Numbered from the stretch's first letter, positions 17,939-27,644 are shown. The stretch: 64,000 nucleotides of DNA from VYFG01 sp965248685 (GCA_965248685.1 CBDFKC010000002.1:1-64000), one strand, 5' to 3'. Translations and numbers: made by a program. The notes: generated by a model not told the origin, from the sequence alone.

Positions 17939-20059
17939 ATGATAACCACTGAAGCTAAGGATAATAGTTTGTTCCCAGTTGCAGTAGATGACTGTATTGA
18001 TTGGCTACGAGCGTCTGGAAATATTCCCCATGACAGGATTGAACGGGGATCTGACACCGTGAAAATACTACTTGGCCTCGGTATGGATGAAATCGGTTGC
18101 CAGGCGGCACTGCTGCATTGTGCGGGTCAACTGGAGGGCGAATTTGCCGCCAAACTACCGGATCAGTTTGATCCGGTAGTCATCGCTTTATGCCAGGGTG
18201 TTAACCGACTGCAGCAGCTGTCATCACTTTCGCCCCATCCCGACCAAAAGGTAAACATCGAGACTAATGACGACAACCTGCGGAAAATGCTGATTACCAT
18301 GGTCGACGACGTGCGGGTCGTGCTGATCAAACTGGCAGATCAACTGCGATTGTTACGCAATGCTAGAGATGGCGAGCGCGAGATTCAGAAAAACTTGAGT
18401 AAGCTGACCCTTGATGTCTATGCACCGCTGGCAAATAGGTTGGGAATCTGGCAGCTGAAATGGGAGATGGAGGATTTTGCGCTACGTTATCGCGACCCGG
18501 AGGTTTATCAGCAGTTGGCCAATCAAATTGCAGAAAAACGTCATGACCGGGAGCGCTACATTGAAGGGTTAATTGCAACTCTGAAACAGGCGATGGCCGA
18601 GTCAGATATTCAATCGGAGGTATATGGCCGACCCAAACACATCTATAGTATTTGGAAGAAAATAAAGCTGAAGGGAGTTTCATTTGAAAACTTGTGGGAC
18701 ATACGAGCGGTTCGGGTGGTGGTGAATACGATCGCAGAATGTTATTCGGCGTTAGGAGTGGTGCACACCATGTGGCGGCACTTGCCGGGGGAGTTTGACG
18801 ACTACATTGCTACGCCAAAACCCAACGGGTATCGCTCGATTCACACAATAGTAATTGGTCCCCAGGGAAAAAGTGTCGAGGTTCAGATTCGAACCCATGA
18901 AATGCATCAGGACAACGAATTAGGGGTGGCGGCCCATTGGCGCTACAAAGAAAACAAGCGAGCAGATGAGAACATCGATAGTAAAGTGCTATGGCTGCGC
19001 CAATTACTCGAGTGGAAGCAGGAAATTTCGGACTCTGACTCCCTTGCAGATGCGCTTCAATTATCTATTGAAAACAAGCGTGTTTACGTCTTCACACCCA
19101 AAGGTACCGTGGTCGACCTGCCGGAAGGTTCCACAACAATCGACCTGGCTTATTCAATTCATTCGGAAGTTGGACACAGTACTCGGGGAGCCAGAGTTAA
19201 CGGCAAAATGGTACCGCTGAATTACCGCCTCCAAACCGGCGATCAGGTACAGGTTCAGACCATTAAATCGGGTGCCCCAAGTCGTGACTGGTTACGGCCG
19301 GAACTGGAGTACGTACGAACCAGAAGAGCCAGGGTCCGTATTCAGCAGTGGTTTAAGCACAGGGACTATGACCAACATCTGGCAGACGGGCGCAGCATGT
19401 TGGAGCGGGAACTTGATCGATTGGGTCTGGATGAACTGAGCTACGACAAAATCGCGGAACATACGCCTTATCACAAGACCGATGATTTTCTTGCTGCCCT
19501 TGGCGCCAATGACTACAAGATTTCACGGGCACTATTACCGTTTCGCCGGGAACTCGAGCGCTCTACTGAGCCCTCTCTGGAGACACGGGGCAGTCGGACA
19601 AAACAGAAGCCGGGTGAATTTCGGGTTGACGGAGTCGGGAACTTGCTGACCACCATGGCAAATTGTTGTAATCCGGTTCCCGGAGACAAGATCGTTGGAT
19701 ATATAACAACCGGTCGGGGAGTTACTGTGCATAACCAGCATTGCAATAATATTCTTGGGCTGGCGGAGGAACTCCATAACCGTCTGATTGAAGTCGAATG
19801 GGGTGACCAGGATTCTTCTTCCTATCCAGTTGAAGTGCAGCTTTCGGCGTATCATCGTAGTGGCATACTGCACGATATAAGTCAGGTGCTGAAGGATTCC
19901 AATATTGACGTATTGAAAGTTAATATGGAGACTGATGCCGAAAACATCGCCCAGTTAAGATTGCGTCTGGAGGTGTCGGGCTTGAAGTCGCTTAGTCGAA
20001 CCCTTGGACAGTTATCCAAAGTCCAGAATGTATTAAATGTTAAACGAGTCACTAAATAA
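17939..20059 (+). CDS. relA: GTP pyrophosphokinase RelA
   Basis: RelA makes (p)ppGpp on stalled ribosomes during amino-acid starvation. The 706-residue protein has a degenerate N-terminal HD domain (LLHCAGQLEGEF, no catalytic HD-ED pairs). A synthetase domain follows (PKHIYSIWKKIKLKG, YRSIHTIVIGPQGKSVEVQI), then a TGS domain (VYVFTPKGTVVDLPEGST), the zinc-finger-like NCCNPVPGDKIVGYIT and a C-terminal ACT domain. The motif EFDD in GEFDDYIATPKPNGY is the RelA type (EXDD), whereas bifunctional SpoT enzymes carry RXKD. It is therefore probably synthetase only. The ATG at 17939 follows a GGGAAT sequence. Confidence 0.95.
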   Translation: MITTEAKDNSLFPVAVDDCIDWLRASGNIPHDRIERGSDTVKILLGLGMDEIGCQAALLHCAGQLEGEFAAKLPDQFDPVVIALCQGVNRLQQLSSLSPHPDQKVNIETNDDNLRKMLITMVDDVRVVLIKLADQLRLLRNARDGEREIQKNLSKLTLDVYAPLANRLGIWQLKWEMEDFALRYRDPEVYQQLANQIAEKRHDRERYIEGLIATLKQAMAESDIQSEVYGRPKHIYSIWKKIKLKGVSFENLWDIRAVRVVVNTIAECYSALGVVHTMWRHLPGEFDDYIATPKPNGYRSIHTIVIGPQGKSVEVQIRTHEMHQDNELGVAAHWRYKENKRADENIDSKVLWLRQLLEWKQEISDSDSLADALQLSIENKRVYVFTPKGTVVDLPEGSTTIDLAYSIHSEVGHSTRGARVNGKMVPLNYRLQTGDQVQVQTIKSGAPSRDWLRPELEYVRTRRARVRIQQWFKHRDYDQHLADGRSMLERELDRLGLDELSYDKIAEHTPYHKTDDFLAALGANDYKISRALLPFRRELERSTEPSLETRGSRTKQKPGEFRVDGVGNLLTTMANCCNPVPGDKIVGYITTGRGVTVHNQHCNNILGLAEELHNRLIEVEWGDQDSSSYPVEVQLSAYHRSGILHDISQVLKDSNIDVLKVNMETDAENIAQLRLRLEVSGLKSLSRTLGQLSKVQNVLNVKRVTK

Positions 20060-20071
20060 GACGATATAAAA

Positions 20072-21280
20072 ATGAGCAAAGTTAGATTATCCAGTCGCCT
20101 GTCCCGGGTTCGAGTTTCACCGACGGTAGCAATAGCCGATCGGGCTAAAGAACTAAAAGCTGAGGGTCGCGACATTATTTCGTTGGCATCTGGCGAACCC
20201 GATTTTGACACCCCGGAAAATGTTCAGGTTGCAGCGCGAAACGCGATCGATAGTGGCCAGACTCATTACACAATGGCCGAAGGTATAGCCGAACTCCGTC
20301 AGTCGGTTTGCGATAAGTTCCGTCGCGACAACGACCTGGACTACCAACCGAACCAAGTCATCGTTGGCGCCGGCGGCAAGCAAGTTATTTTCAATGCGAT
20401 GATGGCTACCCTGGAAGCGGATGACGAAGTTATCATCCCCGCGCCATACTGGGTTAGCTATCCCGACATTGTGCTGATGTTCGGTGCTGAGCCGGTTATT
20501 ATTGCCACCACAGAAGCGGCCGGTTTCAAGATGACTCCGGGACAGCTGGAACAGGCGATTACACCGAAAACCCGATGGGTATTCCTAAATTCGCCGTCGA
20601 ACCCTACTGGGTCGGTGTATTCGGAGGATGAATTTCAAGCCTTGGGAGAGGTCTTGCTGAATCATCCCGATGTGTGGGTGATGACCGACGACATATACGA
20701 AAAGATACTGTACGACAATATACAGTTCGTCAGTTTCGCCCAGGCAGTACCACAAATGATTGAAAGGACCCTTACCGTTAATGGACTCTCGAAATCCCAT
20801 GCGATGACCGGCTGGAGAATTGGATTTGGTGCTGGAGATCCTCAGCTTATTTCCGCTATGAAGAAAATTCAGGGACAGTCCACGCTGCACCCATGCTCGA
20901 TAGCCCAATGGGCCGCTGTCGAAGCTTTGGATGGTCCTCAGGAAATGTTATCGACCATGGCGAATAGTTTCAATCAACGCCGTTCCAAGACCATGGCAGC
21001 TCTCAATGCCATCCATGGACTCCGTTGCTTCGCGCCCGGCGGTGCATTCTATTTATTCGTGTCCATCGCTGACCAATTAGGCAAGACCAGCGCCAGTGGA
21101 AAGTTACTTGCATCAGACGGAGATTGGGTAATGGCATTAATGGAAGAGCAGGGTGTGTCTCTGGTTCCAGGGTCAGCATTTGGAAGTGATGGGTATTTTC
21201 GTCTGTCTTATGCTGCACCAGAATCTGACCTGGAGGAAGCTTGCAAGAGGATTAAAAGGTTCAGCGACAACCTGGGTTGA
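20072..21280 (+). CDS. Class I PLP aminotransferase (aspartate aminotransferase type)
   Basis: A fold-type I aminotransferase of 402 residues. The PLP lysine is in NGLSKSHAMTGWRIGFGAG. The substrate-carboxylate arginine lies in the C-terminal FRLSYA, and N and D/Y cofactor contacts are in NSPSNPTGSVYS and MTDDIYEKI. The start of the fold is ISLASGEPDFDTPENV. It resembles the Ib aspartate/prephenate aminotransferases widespread in bacteria, so aspartate-oxoglutarate transamination is likely but other amino acids are possible. It starts 12 bases after relA and may share its transcript. Confidence 0.9.
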   Translation: MSKVRLSSRLSRVRVSPTVAIADRAKELKAEGRDIISLASGEPDFDTPENVQVAARNAIDSGQTHYTMAEGIAELRQSVCDKFRRDNDLDYQPNQVIVGAGGKQVIFNAMMATLEADDEVIIPAPYWVSYPDIVLMFGAEPVIIATTEAAGFKMTPGQLEQAITPKTRWVFLNSPSNPTGSVYSEDEFQALGEVLLNHPDVWVMTDDIYEKILYDNIQFVSFAQAVPQMIERTLTVNGLSKSHAMTGWRIGFGAGDPQLISAMKKIQGQSTLHPCSIAQWAAVEALDGPQEMLSTMANSFNQRRSKTMAALNAIHGLRCFAPGGAFYLFVSIADQLGKTSASGKLLASDGDWVMALMEEQGVSLVPGSAFGSDGYFRLSYAAPESDLEEACKRIKRFSDNLG

Positions 21281-21400
21281 CGATATTAAAGGGTAAGTGC
21301 CGCTTACCGTGGCGGTATTTTGAGATATTCGGGAACTAATTATTTTTATATCTGTCGATTTCAGATCCGAAGCTATAATTTCAATGGAGGAATAGAAGGT

Positions 21401-21757
21401 ATGTTCAATTTGCCACGAGTATTCTTCGTCGCCCTGGTTGGTATTTACTCAACCCCGGCGATGGCACAGCAGGGAGCAATCGAGTTCAGCCAGATACTGT
21501 TAAGCATTGCAATTTTGCTCGGATTACTGGCGTCTATTTATGTATTTTCTCTTAGTTCCAGGATGTCAGGGAGCATTATCTCAACCACCCTGGTGTTATA
21601 CGGCAGTGGTATGTTGGCGGTAGTGATTTCCCTTCTATCTGTTACCTGGCTAAAGCCGATAATGGGGTTAGCGGCAGGCACCGCTCACGACGGATTCTTT
21701 ATAATTGGTTTTATATTGATGGTGCTTGGGTCAAGAAAGCTTGCCGGGATTCTCTAA
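21401..21757 (+). CDS. Small membrane protein, function unknown
   Basis: Not recognised. From the ATG at 21401 (well-placed GGAGG at 21386-21390) the product is 118 residues. It begins with a signal-like segment ending TPAMAQQ, followed by three predicted membrane helices (ILLSIAILLGLLASIYVF, STTLVLYGSGMLAVVISLLS, HDGFFIIGFILMVLG). An upstream in-frame start at 21320 would add 27 residues but has no ribosome binding site. Its stop overlaps the next ATG by one base (TAATG), so the two genes are translationally coupled and probably work together. Confidence 0.7.
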   Translation: MFNLPRVFFVALVGIYSTPAMAQQGAIEFSQILLSIAILLGLLASIYVFSLSSRMSGSIISTTLVLYGSGMLAVVISLLSVTWLKPIMGLAAGTAHDGFFIIGFILMVLGSRKLAGIL

Positions 21758-22155
21758 TGGACCAGGAGCTTGAACCAAAAATACAAAGTAATAAGGTATT
21801 GTTGGATAATTTGTTTCGCTTCCAGGTTCTCGGTTTGTATAAATTAGTTACCCGATTTGGTGGTGCTAAGCTGGGCCAAAATCTTGACCGACAGGTGATT
21901 GACTCGGCACTAGAGCAAAATTGGGCGATTACAATAGATAGCGGAAAAATCATCCAGATGCGAACAGACCTGCCCTGGTCTATTTACGCCGACGTTATGC
22001 AAAGCACGGTAGATTTCACCGTAAGCATTATGGGGCACCAGTTAGTAGGCGCCAGAATAAATGCGATTACCGAAGCTTTGGAGAGGCGAACCCAAAAAAG
22101 CTATTTTGAAGTCGCATACCGGATCGGATTGCTGCGACCATCAAGCCCTACCTAG
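21757..22155 (+). CDS. Conserved-looking soluble protein, function unknown
   Basis: Not recognised. A 132-residue soluble, largely helical protein with LLDNLFRFQVLGLYKLVTRFGG, a middle segment TDLPWSIYADVMQSTVDFTVS and the helical tail ARINAITEALERRTQKSYFE. No signal peptide or membrane segment is seen. It overlaps the membrane-protein gene before it by one base. Its stop lies in a short tandem repeat shared with the stop of the convergent Cache-HAMP gene. Confidence 0.65.
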   Translation: MDQELEPKIQSNKVLLDNLFRFQVLGLYKLVTRFGGAKLGQNLDRQVIDSALEQNWAITIDSGKIIQMRTDLPWSIYADVMQSTVDFTVSIMGHQLVGARINAITEALERRTQKSYFEVAYRIGLLRPSSPT

Positions 22156-22170
22156 CGAGCCCTACCTAGC
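22144..22170. repeat. 13-bp direct repeat at two convergent stop codons
   Basis: AGCCCTACCTAGC occurs at 22144-22156 and again at 22158-22170. The first copy supplies the stop of the plus-strand gene (22153-22155) and the second the stop of the minus-strand gene (22166-22168). It looks like a small tandem duplication. Confidence 0.7.
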
Positions 22171-23503
22171 CCGGTGTCCTGTCGCTTTGCATTTTCTTGT
22201 AACGACTGATCAGGATCGCCACACTGTTGCGCATCCGGTCGAAAATTTTGGCGAGATCTTCTATTTCGTCATTGGACCGAATACTGATCGGACGTGATGT
22301 GTCGCCACGGGCAACCCGCTCTGCTACTTCTTGTAACTGATTCAGGGGTCCAATTATTTTTTTGGACAACAGGTTCGCCATAAATATGGCGATCAAGGCA
22401 ATGATTGCTGTCGCAATTCCTACATAGAGTAGGGTATTGTCGCGAGATTCGGCGAGTTTCGCCTGAACTTCGTTGAGATTGGCTATTGGTGCCAAGGCTA
22501 CATTTTTGGGTTGTTGCACCAAAACCAGCCAGTCGAAGCCACTAAAGTCTTTTACTGCGCTACCATATAGTTCCGAACCCGCCGATCTGGAAAATCCAAG
22601 GACCTCGGCATCGCCGATAGTATAGCCATCTCCGCTTCCCTTGAGGGCATCCTGGATAGTGCTATTGCTGCTGCCACTCAGATTCCCGGCGGCGGACATG
22701 ATGCGATCAACGCTATGATTACTTGAGGTTTCCGCGAGCAACAAACCGACATTATTGGAAACAGTCACGCTGCCTTGGCTGATCTCAGCCGCGCGGTTGT
22801 CTGAAACTTCCTGAATCAGGCTCACACCGAGAACTGATTTCATCACGCCGAGCCGATTACCTGTTTGGGGGTCGTCTATGCGAACGGATATGTCGATCGA
22901 CCATATTCCTGCTGAGGTATCAAATTCTACTTGACCCACCGAAATTCCATTGTCCATGGCAGTAATCCACCACTGTTCGTCGCTTTGTACGAAATCGGAA
23001 GTTGGATTGGTTAGAGCAACGTTATAGCCGAATTCGTCAGTAATAAAAACCTCACCAAAATGTAACGAATTTTCTATTTGTTGTATTAGATAGTTATTTG
23101 TTTGTGGGAACAGACCAAGACTTTTTTGATCTTGAAACCGACTTTCTACCTCTTCCACGCTCATTCCCGGAAACCCACGGCTACGATGAAAACCGGCGGA
23201 ATTTCGAGCGGCGTCGATGACATTGGGTGCAGTTGCCCAGGTTACCACGTCGGAAATTCGTTCCAGCATAAATCCATCCAGTTGTTGAACGATGCGGTTT
23301 GCGGTGGCACTCAGGTTCGCGCCCACGACCTTGTCGAGTAACTCGCTTCGACTTTTATCCAGACCACTATCCGCTTCTTCAATTAAACGGGTCAAGCCAT
23401 AATAGGCCAGACCACCAACCAGAACGATGGGCAAGATACCCAGGATTAACGCGCGATTGGTAATCTTCCCGCGTAAACTATTAAAGTATGATCGATTCGC
23501 CAT
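22166..23503 (-). CDS. Cache-HAMP membrane sensor without output domain
   Basis: A 445-residue receptor-like protein. Membrane segments lie at about 16-40 (ALILGILPIVLVGGLAYYGL) and 350-372 (LLYVGIATAIIALIAIFMANLL). They bracket a periplasmic region of roughly 300 residues with the dCache-like features FITDEFGYNVALTNPTSDFVQSDE, QWWITAMDNG and VKDFSGFDWLVLVQQP. A HAMP domain follows (KKIIGPLNQLQEVAERVARGD, NDEIEDLAKIFDRMRNSV). The protein ends about 20 residues later with no kinase, GGDEF, phosphatase or methyl-accepting domain, so it must signal through a partner if it signals at all. GGGGGAG precedes the ATG at 23503. It is convergent with the two unknown genes 21401-22155. Confidence 0.8.
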   Translation of the reverse strand: MANRSYFNSLRGKITNRALILGILPIVLVGGLAYYGLTRLIEEADSGLDKSRSELLDKVVGANLSATANRIVQQLDGFMLERISDVVTWATAPNVIDAARNSAGFHRSRGFPGMSVEEVESRFQDQKSLGLFPQTNNYLIQQIENSLHFGEVFITDEFGYNVALTNPTSDFVQSDEQWWITAMDNGISVGQVEFDTSAGIWSIDISVRIDDPQTGNRLGVMKSVLGVSLIQEVSDNRAAEISQGSVTVSNNVGLLLAETSSNHSVDRIMSAAGNLSGSSNSTIQDALKGSGDGYTIGDAEVLGFSRSAGSELYGSAVKDFSGFDWLVLVQQPKNVALAPIANLNEVQAKLAESRDNTLLYVGIATAIIALIAIFMANLLSKKIIGPLNQLQEVAERVARGDTSRPISIRSNDEIEDLAKIFDRMRNSVAILISRYKKMQSDRTPG

Positions 23504-23989
23504 AACTACTCCCCCGTAAGAATTTGCGTATAAAAATTTGTTAAAGTGCCCAGGCAGGCATGTATAAGCCTGAGGGAAAATTGTAAGGATATTGGTTGTT
23601 GGAGGTATTATTATTGCTATAACAACACCAATACAGCGCTATTAGTAACATTTTAATGTATAAGTTTCAATTAGATTTTTATAAATATTCACCCAAATTA
23701 TTATCCTCGGACCAACTATTCTCGGGAGAAAACAGAGCAGAATGTTCGGTTGTGTCTGGAATTAGGGCTTAGTCAATTGTCACAATCGGCACAGTATATT
23801 CCCCATGGCAGGGCCCTGCTTCTTCATGGATTGGACGATTTGCCCTGCCGATACCTGATATAAAGCAAGGAGATCCTGGATTCCGCTTGCGCGGAATGAC
23901 GAGGAAGTAGAGAGGGGAGCGACAATTTTTACTGGACGTATAATCATTGGACTTTTAATTCGATACCTTTGGCCTCGCTACACGTCATC
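23504..23989. other. 486-bp intergenic region
   Basis: No gene is seen. The part nearest the Cache-HAMP gene (23540-23720) is AT-rich and probably holds its promoter. The rest carries a palindromic repeat at 23880-23897 and otherwise nothing recognisable. Confidence 0.5.
23880..23897. repeat. REP-like palindrome
   Basis: ATTCCGC-TTGC-GCGGAAT is a perfect 7-bp stem with a 4-base loop, followed by GACGAGG. This resembles the dispersed REP-type palindromes (CGC...GCGGGAATGACG) common between genes in many proteobacteria. Only one copy was noticed in this window. Confidence 0.5.
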
Positions 23990-24865
23990 CTATTCGAGAA
24001 GTTTATAAATAGCTGAAAAATCGAGTTCACCATTGCCCATTTGACTAAAATGGCGATAGATCTCTGCCGCTACCGGGGCTACTTCGAGGTCGAGATCGAC
24101 CTCCTTTGCTGCGTTTAAGGCGATACCCATGTCTTTTAACATAAGGTCGGTGGCGAAACCGGCCTGGAAATTGTTGTTTGCAGGAGAAGCAGGGGCCAGA
24201 TCGGGTACTGGGCAGAACGCAGTTAACGACCAGCAATTTCCGGATGAACTTGTCGCGACCTCAAATAGTTTTGCATTGGTCAGGCCCACACGTTTTGCAA
24301 GATGAAAACCTTCGACTACAGATGCCATTTGAATGCCGAGCATCATGTTGTTACACATTTTTGCAGCTTGTCCCATGCCCGCAGCACCGCAATGAATGGT
24401 TGTTGCGCCCATTATATCGAGCACGGGTGCGGCCAACGAAAGCGCCTGTTGTTCACCACCAACCATAAAGGTTAGGTTTCCTGTTGCTGCGCCAACGGTG
24501 CCACCGGAAACCGGCGCGTCGATCATATTGAACCCGTATTCCCTGGCTCTTCGATGTATTTCTTTAGCGTCTTTAAGGTCTATAGTCGAGCTGTCGATCA
24601 GAGTACAACCTTTATTACCATGCAAAAAAATTTCGTCGACATAAACCTGTTTAACTTCAACCGCCGTAGGCAACATGGTTATAATTATTTCAGCTCCATC
24701 TACCGCATCGTGGTGGGAAGCGGCGGCAGTGATTCCGTGGGGTTCCAGTGCCCTCATTTTACTTGCTACAATGTCGAATGCTCGAACGCGGTGGTTGGCC
24801 GCTGAGAGGTTAATTGCCATGGGCGCACCCATATTGCCGGTTCCGATAACTGCAATTTTCGCCAT
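23990..24865 (-). CDS. 3-hydroxyisobutyrate dehydrogenase-type NAD(P) oxidoreductase
   Basis: A beta-hydroxyacid dehydrogenase of 291 residues. The Rossmann motif is GTGNMGAPMA at residues 8-17, the substrate signature is DAPVSGGTVGAATGNLTFMVGG, and the catalytic lysine is K169 in GMGQAAKMCNNMMLG. Related enzymes oxidise 3-hydroxyisobutyrate (valine breakdown) or reduce tartronate semialdehyde; the substrate cannot be told here. The ATG at 24865 gives the standard start MAKIAVIG; the longer frame to 24937 adds an atypical leader. It is divergent from the GlxA-type regulator with about 105 bases between, so that regulator may control it. Confidence 0.85.
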   Translation of the reverse strand: MAKIAVIGTGNMGAPMAINLSAANHRVRAFDIVASKMRALEPHGITAAASHHDAVDGAEIIITMLPTAVEVKQVYVDEIFLHGNKGCTLIDSSTIDLKDAKEIHRRAREYGFNMIDAPVSGGTVGAATGNLTFMVGGEQQALSLAAPVLDIMGATTIHCGAAGMGQAAKMCNNMMLGIQMASVVEGFHLAKRVGLTNAKLFEVATSSSGNCWSLTAFCPVPDLAPASPANNNFQAGFATDLMLKDMGIALNAAKEVDLDLEVAPVAAEIYRHFSQMGNGELDFSAIYKLLE

Positions 24866-24970
24866 ATTTAAATTTGTGTCGGTTAGTTTTTGTGTCTGCC
24901 AGCTTGTTATTGCCATGCAAGCCCAAGATAATACCACCGTATCAAATTTCAGGGTTTTCAGCGGACCTAT

Positions 24971-25945
24971 ATGAACAAGATTGAATTTGGCAGAGTCTCA
25001 GAGGGTGCAGAGAGATCGGTGGGATTTTATCTTACCGATTCGTTTAATTTGTTGCCGTTTATTTCTGCTTTGGAGCCGTTACGAATAGCTAATCGACTGT
25101 CGAAAAGTAAGTTGTATCAGTGGCGGGTTATTAGTGATGACGGTAACGACATCGTAGCGTCCAACGGTATGGTGCAAAAGTCCGATCTTGCTCTGGAGGA
25201 CGCCAATGATTTTTCCATGATCGTCGTATCCGGACCATTTCATCCCGAAGAGTTTAGTAATAAACGGGTGCTCAAATGGCTGGAACAACAGGCCGAAAGG
25301 GATATTGCCATAGCGGGACTCGAAACGGGTTGTCATATTTTGGCACAGGCAGGTTTGCTCGACGGATTGCAGTGTACAACCCACTGGGAAAATATGGCGC
25401 AGTTTAAGGAGTCATGGCCCGATCATAAAGTTTCGTCCGACGTGTTTGAGGTTGATAGGCGCAGGTTGACCTGCTCCGGCGGCGCCGCCTCACTGGACAT
25501 GATGTTGTATGTAATTGAGCAGCATCATGGACATGAACTGGCCGCCTCGGTCGCCGATAGCTTGATACATCCGCTGATTCGCCACGCCGGACAACCCCAG
25601 CGAATGAACATTCAGGCGCGCACAGGCGTAACCCATCCCGATTTACTGGAGTGTATTGAATTGGTCGAGGCAAACATTGAACAGCCGTTGACCCCTGCCG
25701 AACTCGCCAACCTTGTGGGTATTTCCAAGCGCCAGCTCGAACGATTGTTTCGGCGTTATCTAAATACCACACCAGCTCGATACTACCTTACCCTTCGGCT
25801 CGAAACCGCGCGAAGAATGTTGGAGAACACTTCTCTGAAAATAATTGATGTTGCGGTTGCCTGTGGATTTAAATCTGCCGGACATTTTAGCAGCCGCTAC
25901 TATTCGAGCTTTGGCGTGACCCCACGGGATACCCGGAAAGGGTGA
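24971..25945 (+). CDS. GlxA-type AraC family regulator (GbdR/CdhR-like)
   Basis: A 324-residue transcription factor. An N-terminal DJ-1/PfpI-like domain (VGFYLTDSFNLLPFISALEPLR, GLETGCHILAQAGLLDG) senses the ligand, and a C-terminal AraC DNA-binding domain holds two helix-turn-helices (PAELANLVGISKRQLERLF and KIIDVAVACGFKSAGHFSSRY). Members of this type include GbdR and CdhR, which activate glycine betaine/dimethylglycine and carnitine breakdown in Pseudomonas. The demethylation genes directly downstream support a betaine-like inducer; that is inference. It is divergent from the dehydrogenase gene. Confidence 0.9.
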   Translation: MNKIEFGRVSEGAERSVGFYLTDSFNLLPFISALEPLRIANRLSKSKLYQWRVISDDGNDIVASNGMVQKSDLALEDANDFSMIVVSGPFHPEEFSNKRVLKWLEQQAERDIAIAGLETGCHILAQAGLLDGLQCTTHWENMAQFKESWPDHKVSSDVFEVDRRRLTCSGGAASLDMMLYVIEQHHGHELAASVADSLIHPLIRHAGQPQRMNIQARTGVTHPDLLECIELVEANIEQPLTPAELANLVGISKRQLERLFRRYLNTTPARYYLTLRLETARRMLENTSLKIIDVAVACGFKSAGHFSSRYYSSFGVTPRDTRKG

Positions 25946-26072
25946 GGGGGTAAATCGTTATGGGCGTATCAGTCCGGACGCGAAATCATAAATTGCAGTC
26001 GTAAATTATTAGACCCGGGCCGACTGATTGATCGATACTTCCTCGCTTACAATCTTTCAGTAACTGATAATC

Positions 26073-27644
26073 ATGTCAACTCGAAGAGCCGGGGGCAGAG
26101 AAGCGCGCAAAGCACTCAGAGCCGCACCACTATCTGAAGAAAATAAACCCGTGCGCCCTGGAATGGAGGGAGGTCGGTTTATGCCTCTGACCAAAGCGGA
26201 TATGGGGCGTGTGCACGATACGATTCTGAATCTGCTGGAGGATGTGGGATTTTCCCGGTCAATTCCCAGTTGTATTGAATATGTAACCAAGGCAGGAGGA
26301 AAATACAAGGACGGTCGTCTCAAGTTCCCGCGGGCATTGATTGAAGATGCAATAGCGAATGCAGCTCGAGACGTGACCTTATATGCTCAGGATCCAAAGT
26401 ACGATATGCAATTGACCGGAAATAAAGTGCACTTTGGTACAGCAGGTGCTGCGGTCCATGTTGTCGACGAATGGAAAACCCACGAAGCCTATCCTGGCAA
26501 AGGACTATATCGAGAATCTACTGCCCAGGATTTGTACGATGCGGCACGCCTGGTGGATAAGCTCGAGCATCTACATTTTTTCCAACGCTGCATGGTCGCA
26601 AGGGACATAGAAGACCCAGCGGCAATGGATTTAAATACCACCTATGCATCTGTGGCAGGTACCACAAAACACTGTGGCCTAAGCTACGTTGATCCAGCCC
26701 ATGCTGAAGAGGGGCTGCGTTTGCTGCATGAAATCGCGGGTGGCGAAGACAAGTGGCGGGAACGTCCGTTTGCCAGTTTGTCATGCTGTTTCGTGGTGCC
26801 GCCGATGCGTTTTGCGGAAGATGCCTGTCGGGTAATGGAAGTATGTATTAAAGGAGGAATGCCAGTTTTATTGCTGGCAGCGGGACAGGCAGGAGCGACC
26901 AGCCCTGCCTCCTTAGCGGGTGCAGTGGTTCAGGAATGGGCCGAAGTATTGGGTGCCCTGGTATACGCCAACGCCATCGTGCCAAAACACCCCTGTATTG
27001 CCGGACCCTGGCCTTTCGTTTCAGATCTACGTACCGGAGCGATGAGCGGTGGTAGCGGCGAGCAGGCAGTGCTAATGGCTGCCTGCGGACAAATGGGGCG
27101 CTATTATGATTTGCCCACTGGAATAGCTGCAGGAATGGCCGACAGTAAAATTCCAGACGCGCAGTCCGGATTCGAAAAAGGCTACACTTTATCCCTGGCC
27201 GGCCATAGTGGAGCCAATATGATTTACGAATCAGCTGGCATGCACGCGAGCTTGCTCGGTTTTAGTTTTTCTGGCTGCGCCATCGATAACGATATGATGG
27301 GTGCGATTAATCGCAGCGTTCGCGGGGTCGATATCGACACCGAGAATCTCGCATTTGATACGATTAGTGATGTATGTCTCAATGGACCTGAGCATTTTCT
27401 GGGACATGATGCGACCCTGTCCAGGATGGAACGAGACTATGTCTATCCGGATCTTGGCGATAGATTAACCCCTGCGGGATGGATTGAAATGGGCGCGAGT
27501 AGAATTGATGAGCGGGCCCAGCAATCTGTACAAAACATACTTGCTACCCATTTTCCGTCCCATATACCTGAGTCGGTCGATGAACGAATTCGAGAGAATT
27601 TTGATATTCGAATCACTCGGGAACAAATGCGTCCGAAAGGTTGA
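26073..27644 (+). CDS. MttB-like trimethylamine/betaine methyltransferase homologue
   Basis: A 523-residue member of the trimethylamine methyltransferase superfamily (COG5598). True MttB uses pyrrolysine encoded by an in-frame TAG; this gene has no internal TAG and reads straight through. It therefore belongs to the non-pyrrolysine branch, which includes the glycine betaine methyltransferase MtgB. Recognisable parts are LEDVGFSRSIPSCIEYVTKAG, FGTAGAAVHVVD, VAGTTKHCGLSYVDP and SGGSGEQAVLMAACGQMGRYY. Characterised members need a corrinoid protein partner, but none is next to it. The next gene, 30 bases on, encodes a folate-using flavoprotein. The likely substrate is a quaternary or tertiary methylamine such as glycine betaine (inference). 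Confidence 0.85.
   Translation: MSTRRAGGREARKALRAAPLSEENKPVRPGMEGGRFMPLTKADMGRVHDTILNLLEDVGFSRSIPSCIEYVTKAGGKYKDGRLKFPRALIEDAIANAARDVTLYAQDPKYDMQLTGNKVHFGTAGAAVHVVDEWKTHEAYPGKGLYRESTAQDLYDAARLVDKLEHLHFFQRCMVARDIEDPAAMDLNTTYASVAGTTKHCGLSYVDPAHAEEGLRLLHEIAGGEDKWRERPFASLSCCFVVPPMRFAEDACRVMEVCIKGGMPVLLLAAGQAGATSPASLAGAVVQEWAEVLGALVYANAIVPKHPCIAGPWPFVSDLRTGAMSGGSGEQAVLMAACGQMGRYYDLPTGIAAGMADSKIPDAQSGFEKGYTLSLAGHSGANMIYESAGMHASLLGFSFSGCAIDNDMMGAINRSVRGVDIDTENLAFDTISDVCLNGPEHFLGHDATLSRMERDYVYPDLGDRLTPAGWIEMGASRIDERAQQSVQNILATHFPSHIPESVDERIRENFDIRITREQMRPKG

Noticed and set aside
17939..20059. Bifunctional SpoT
   Set aside because: The HD hydrolase motif is degenerate and the synthetase motif is EFDD (RelA type), not RXKD.
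22144..22170. Short CRISPR-like repeat
   Set aside because: Only two 13-bp copies separated by one base; this is a tandem duplication at two stop codons. No repeat-spacer pattern was seen anywhere in the window.
26073..27644. Pyrrolysine in the MttB homologue
   Set aside because: The frame contains no internal TAG and is continuous over 523 codons, so it belongs to the non-pyrrolysine branch.
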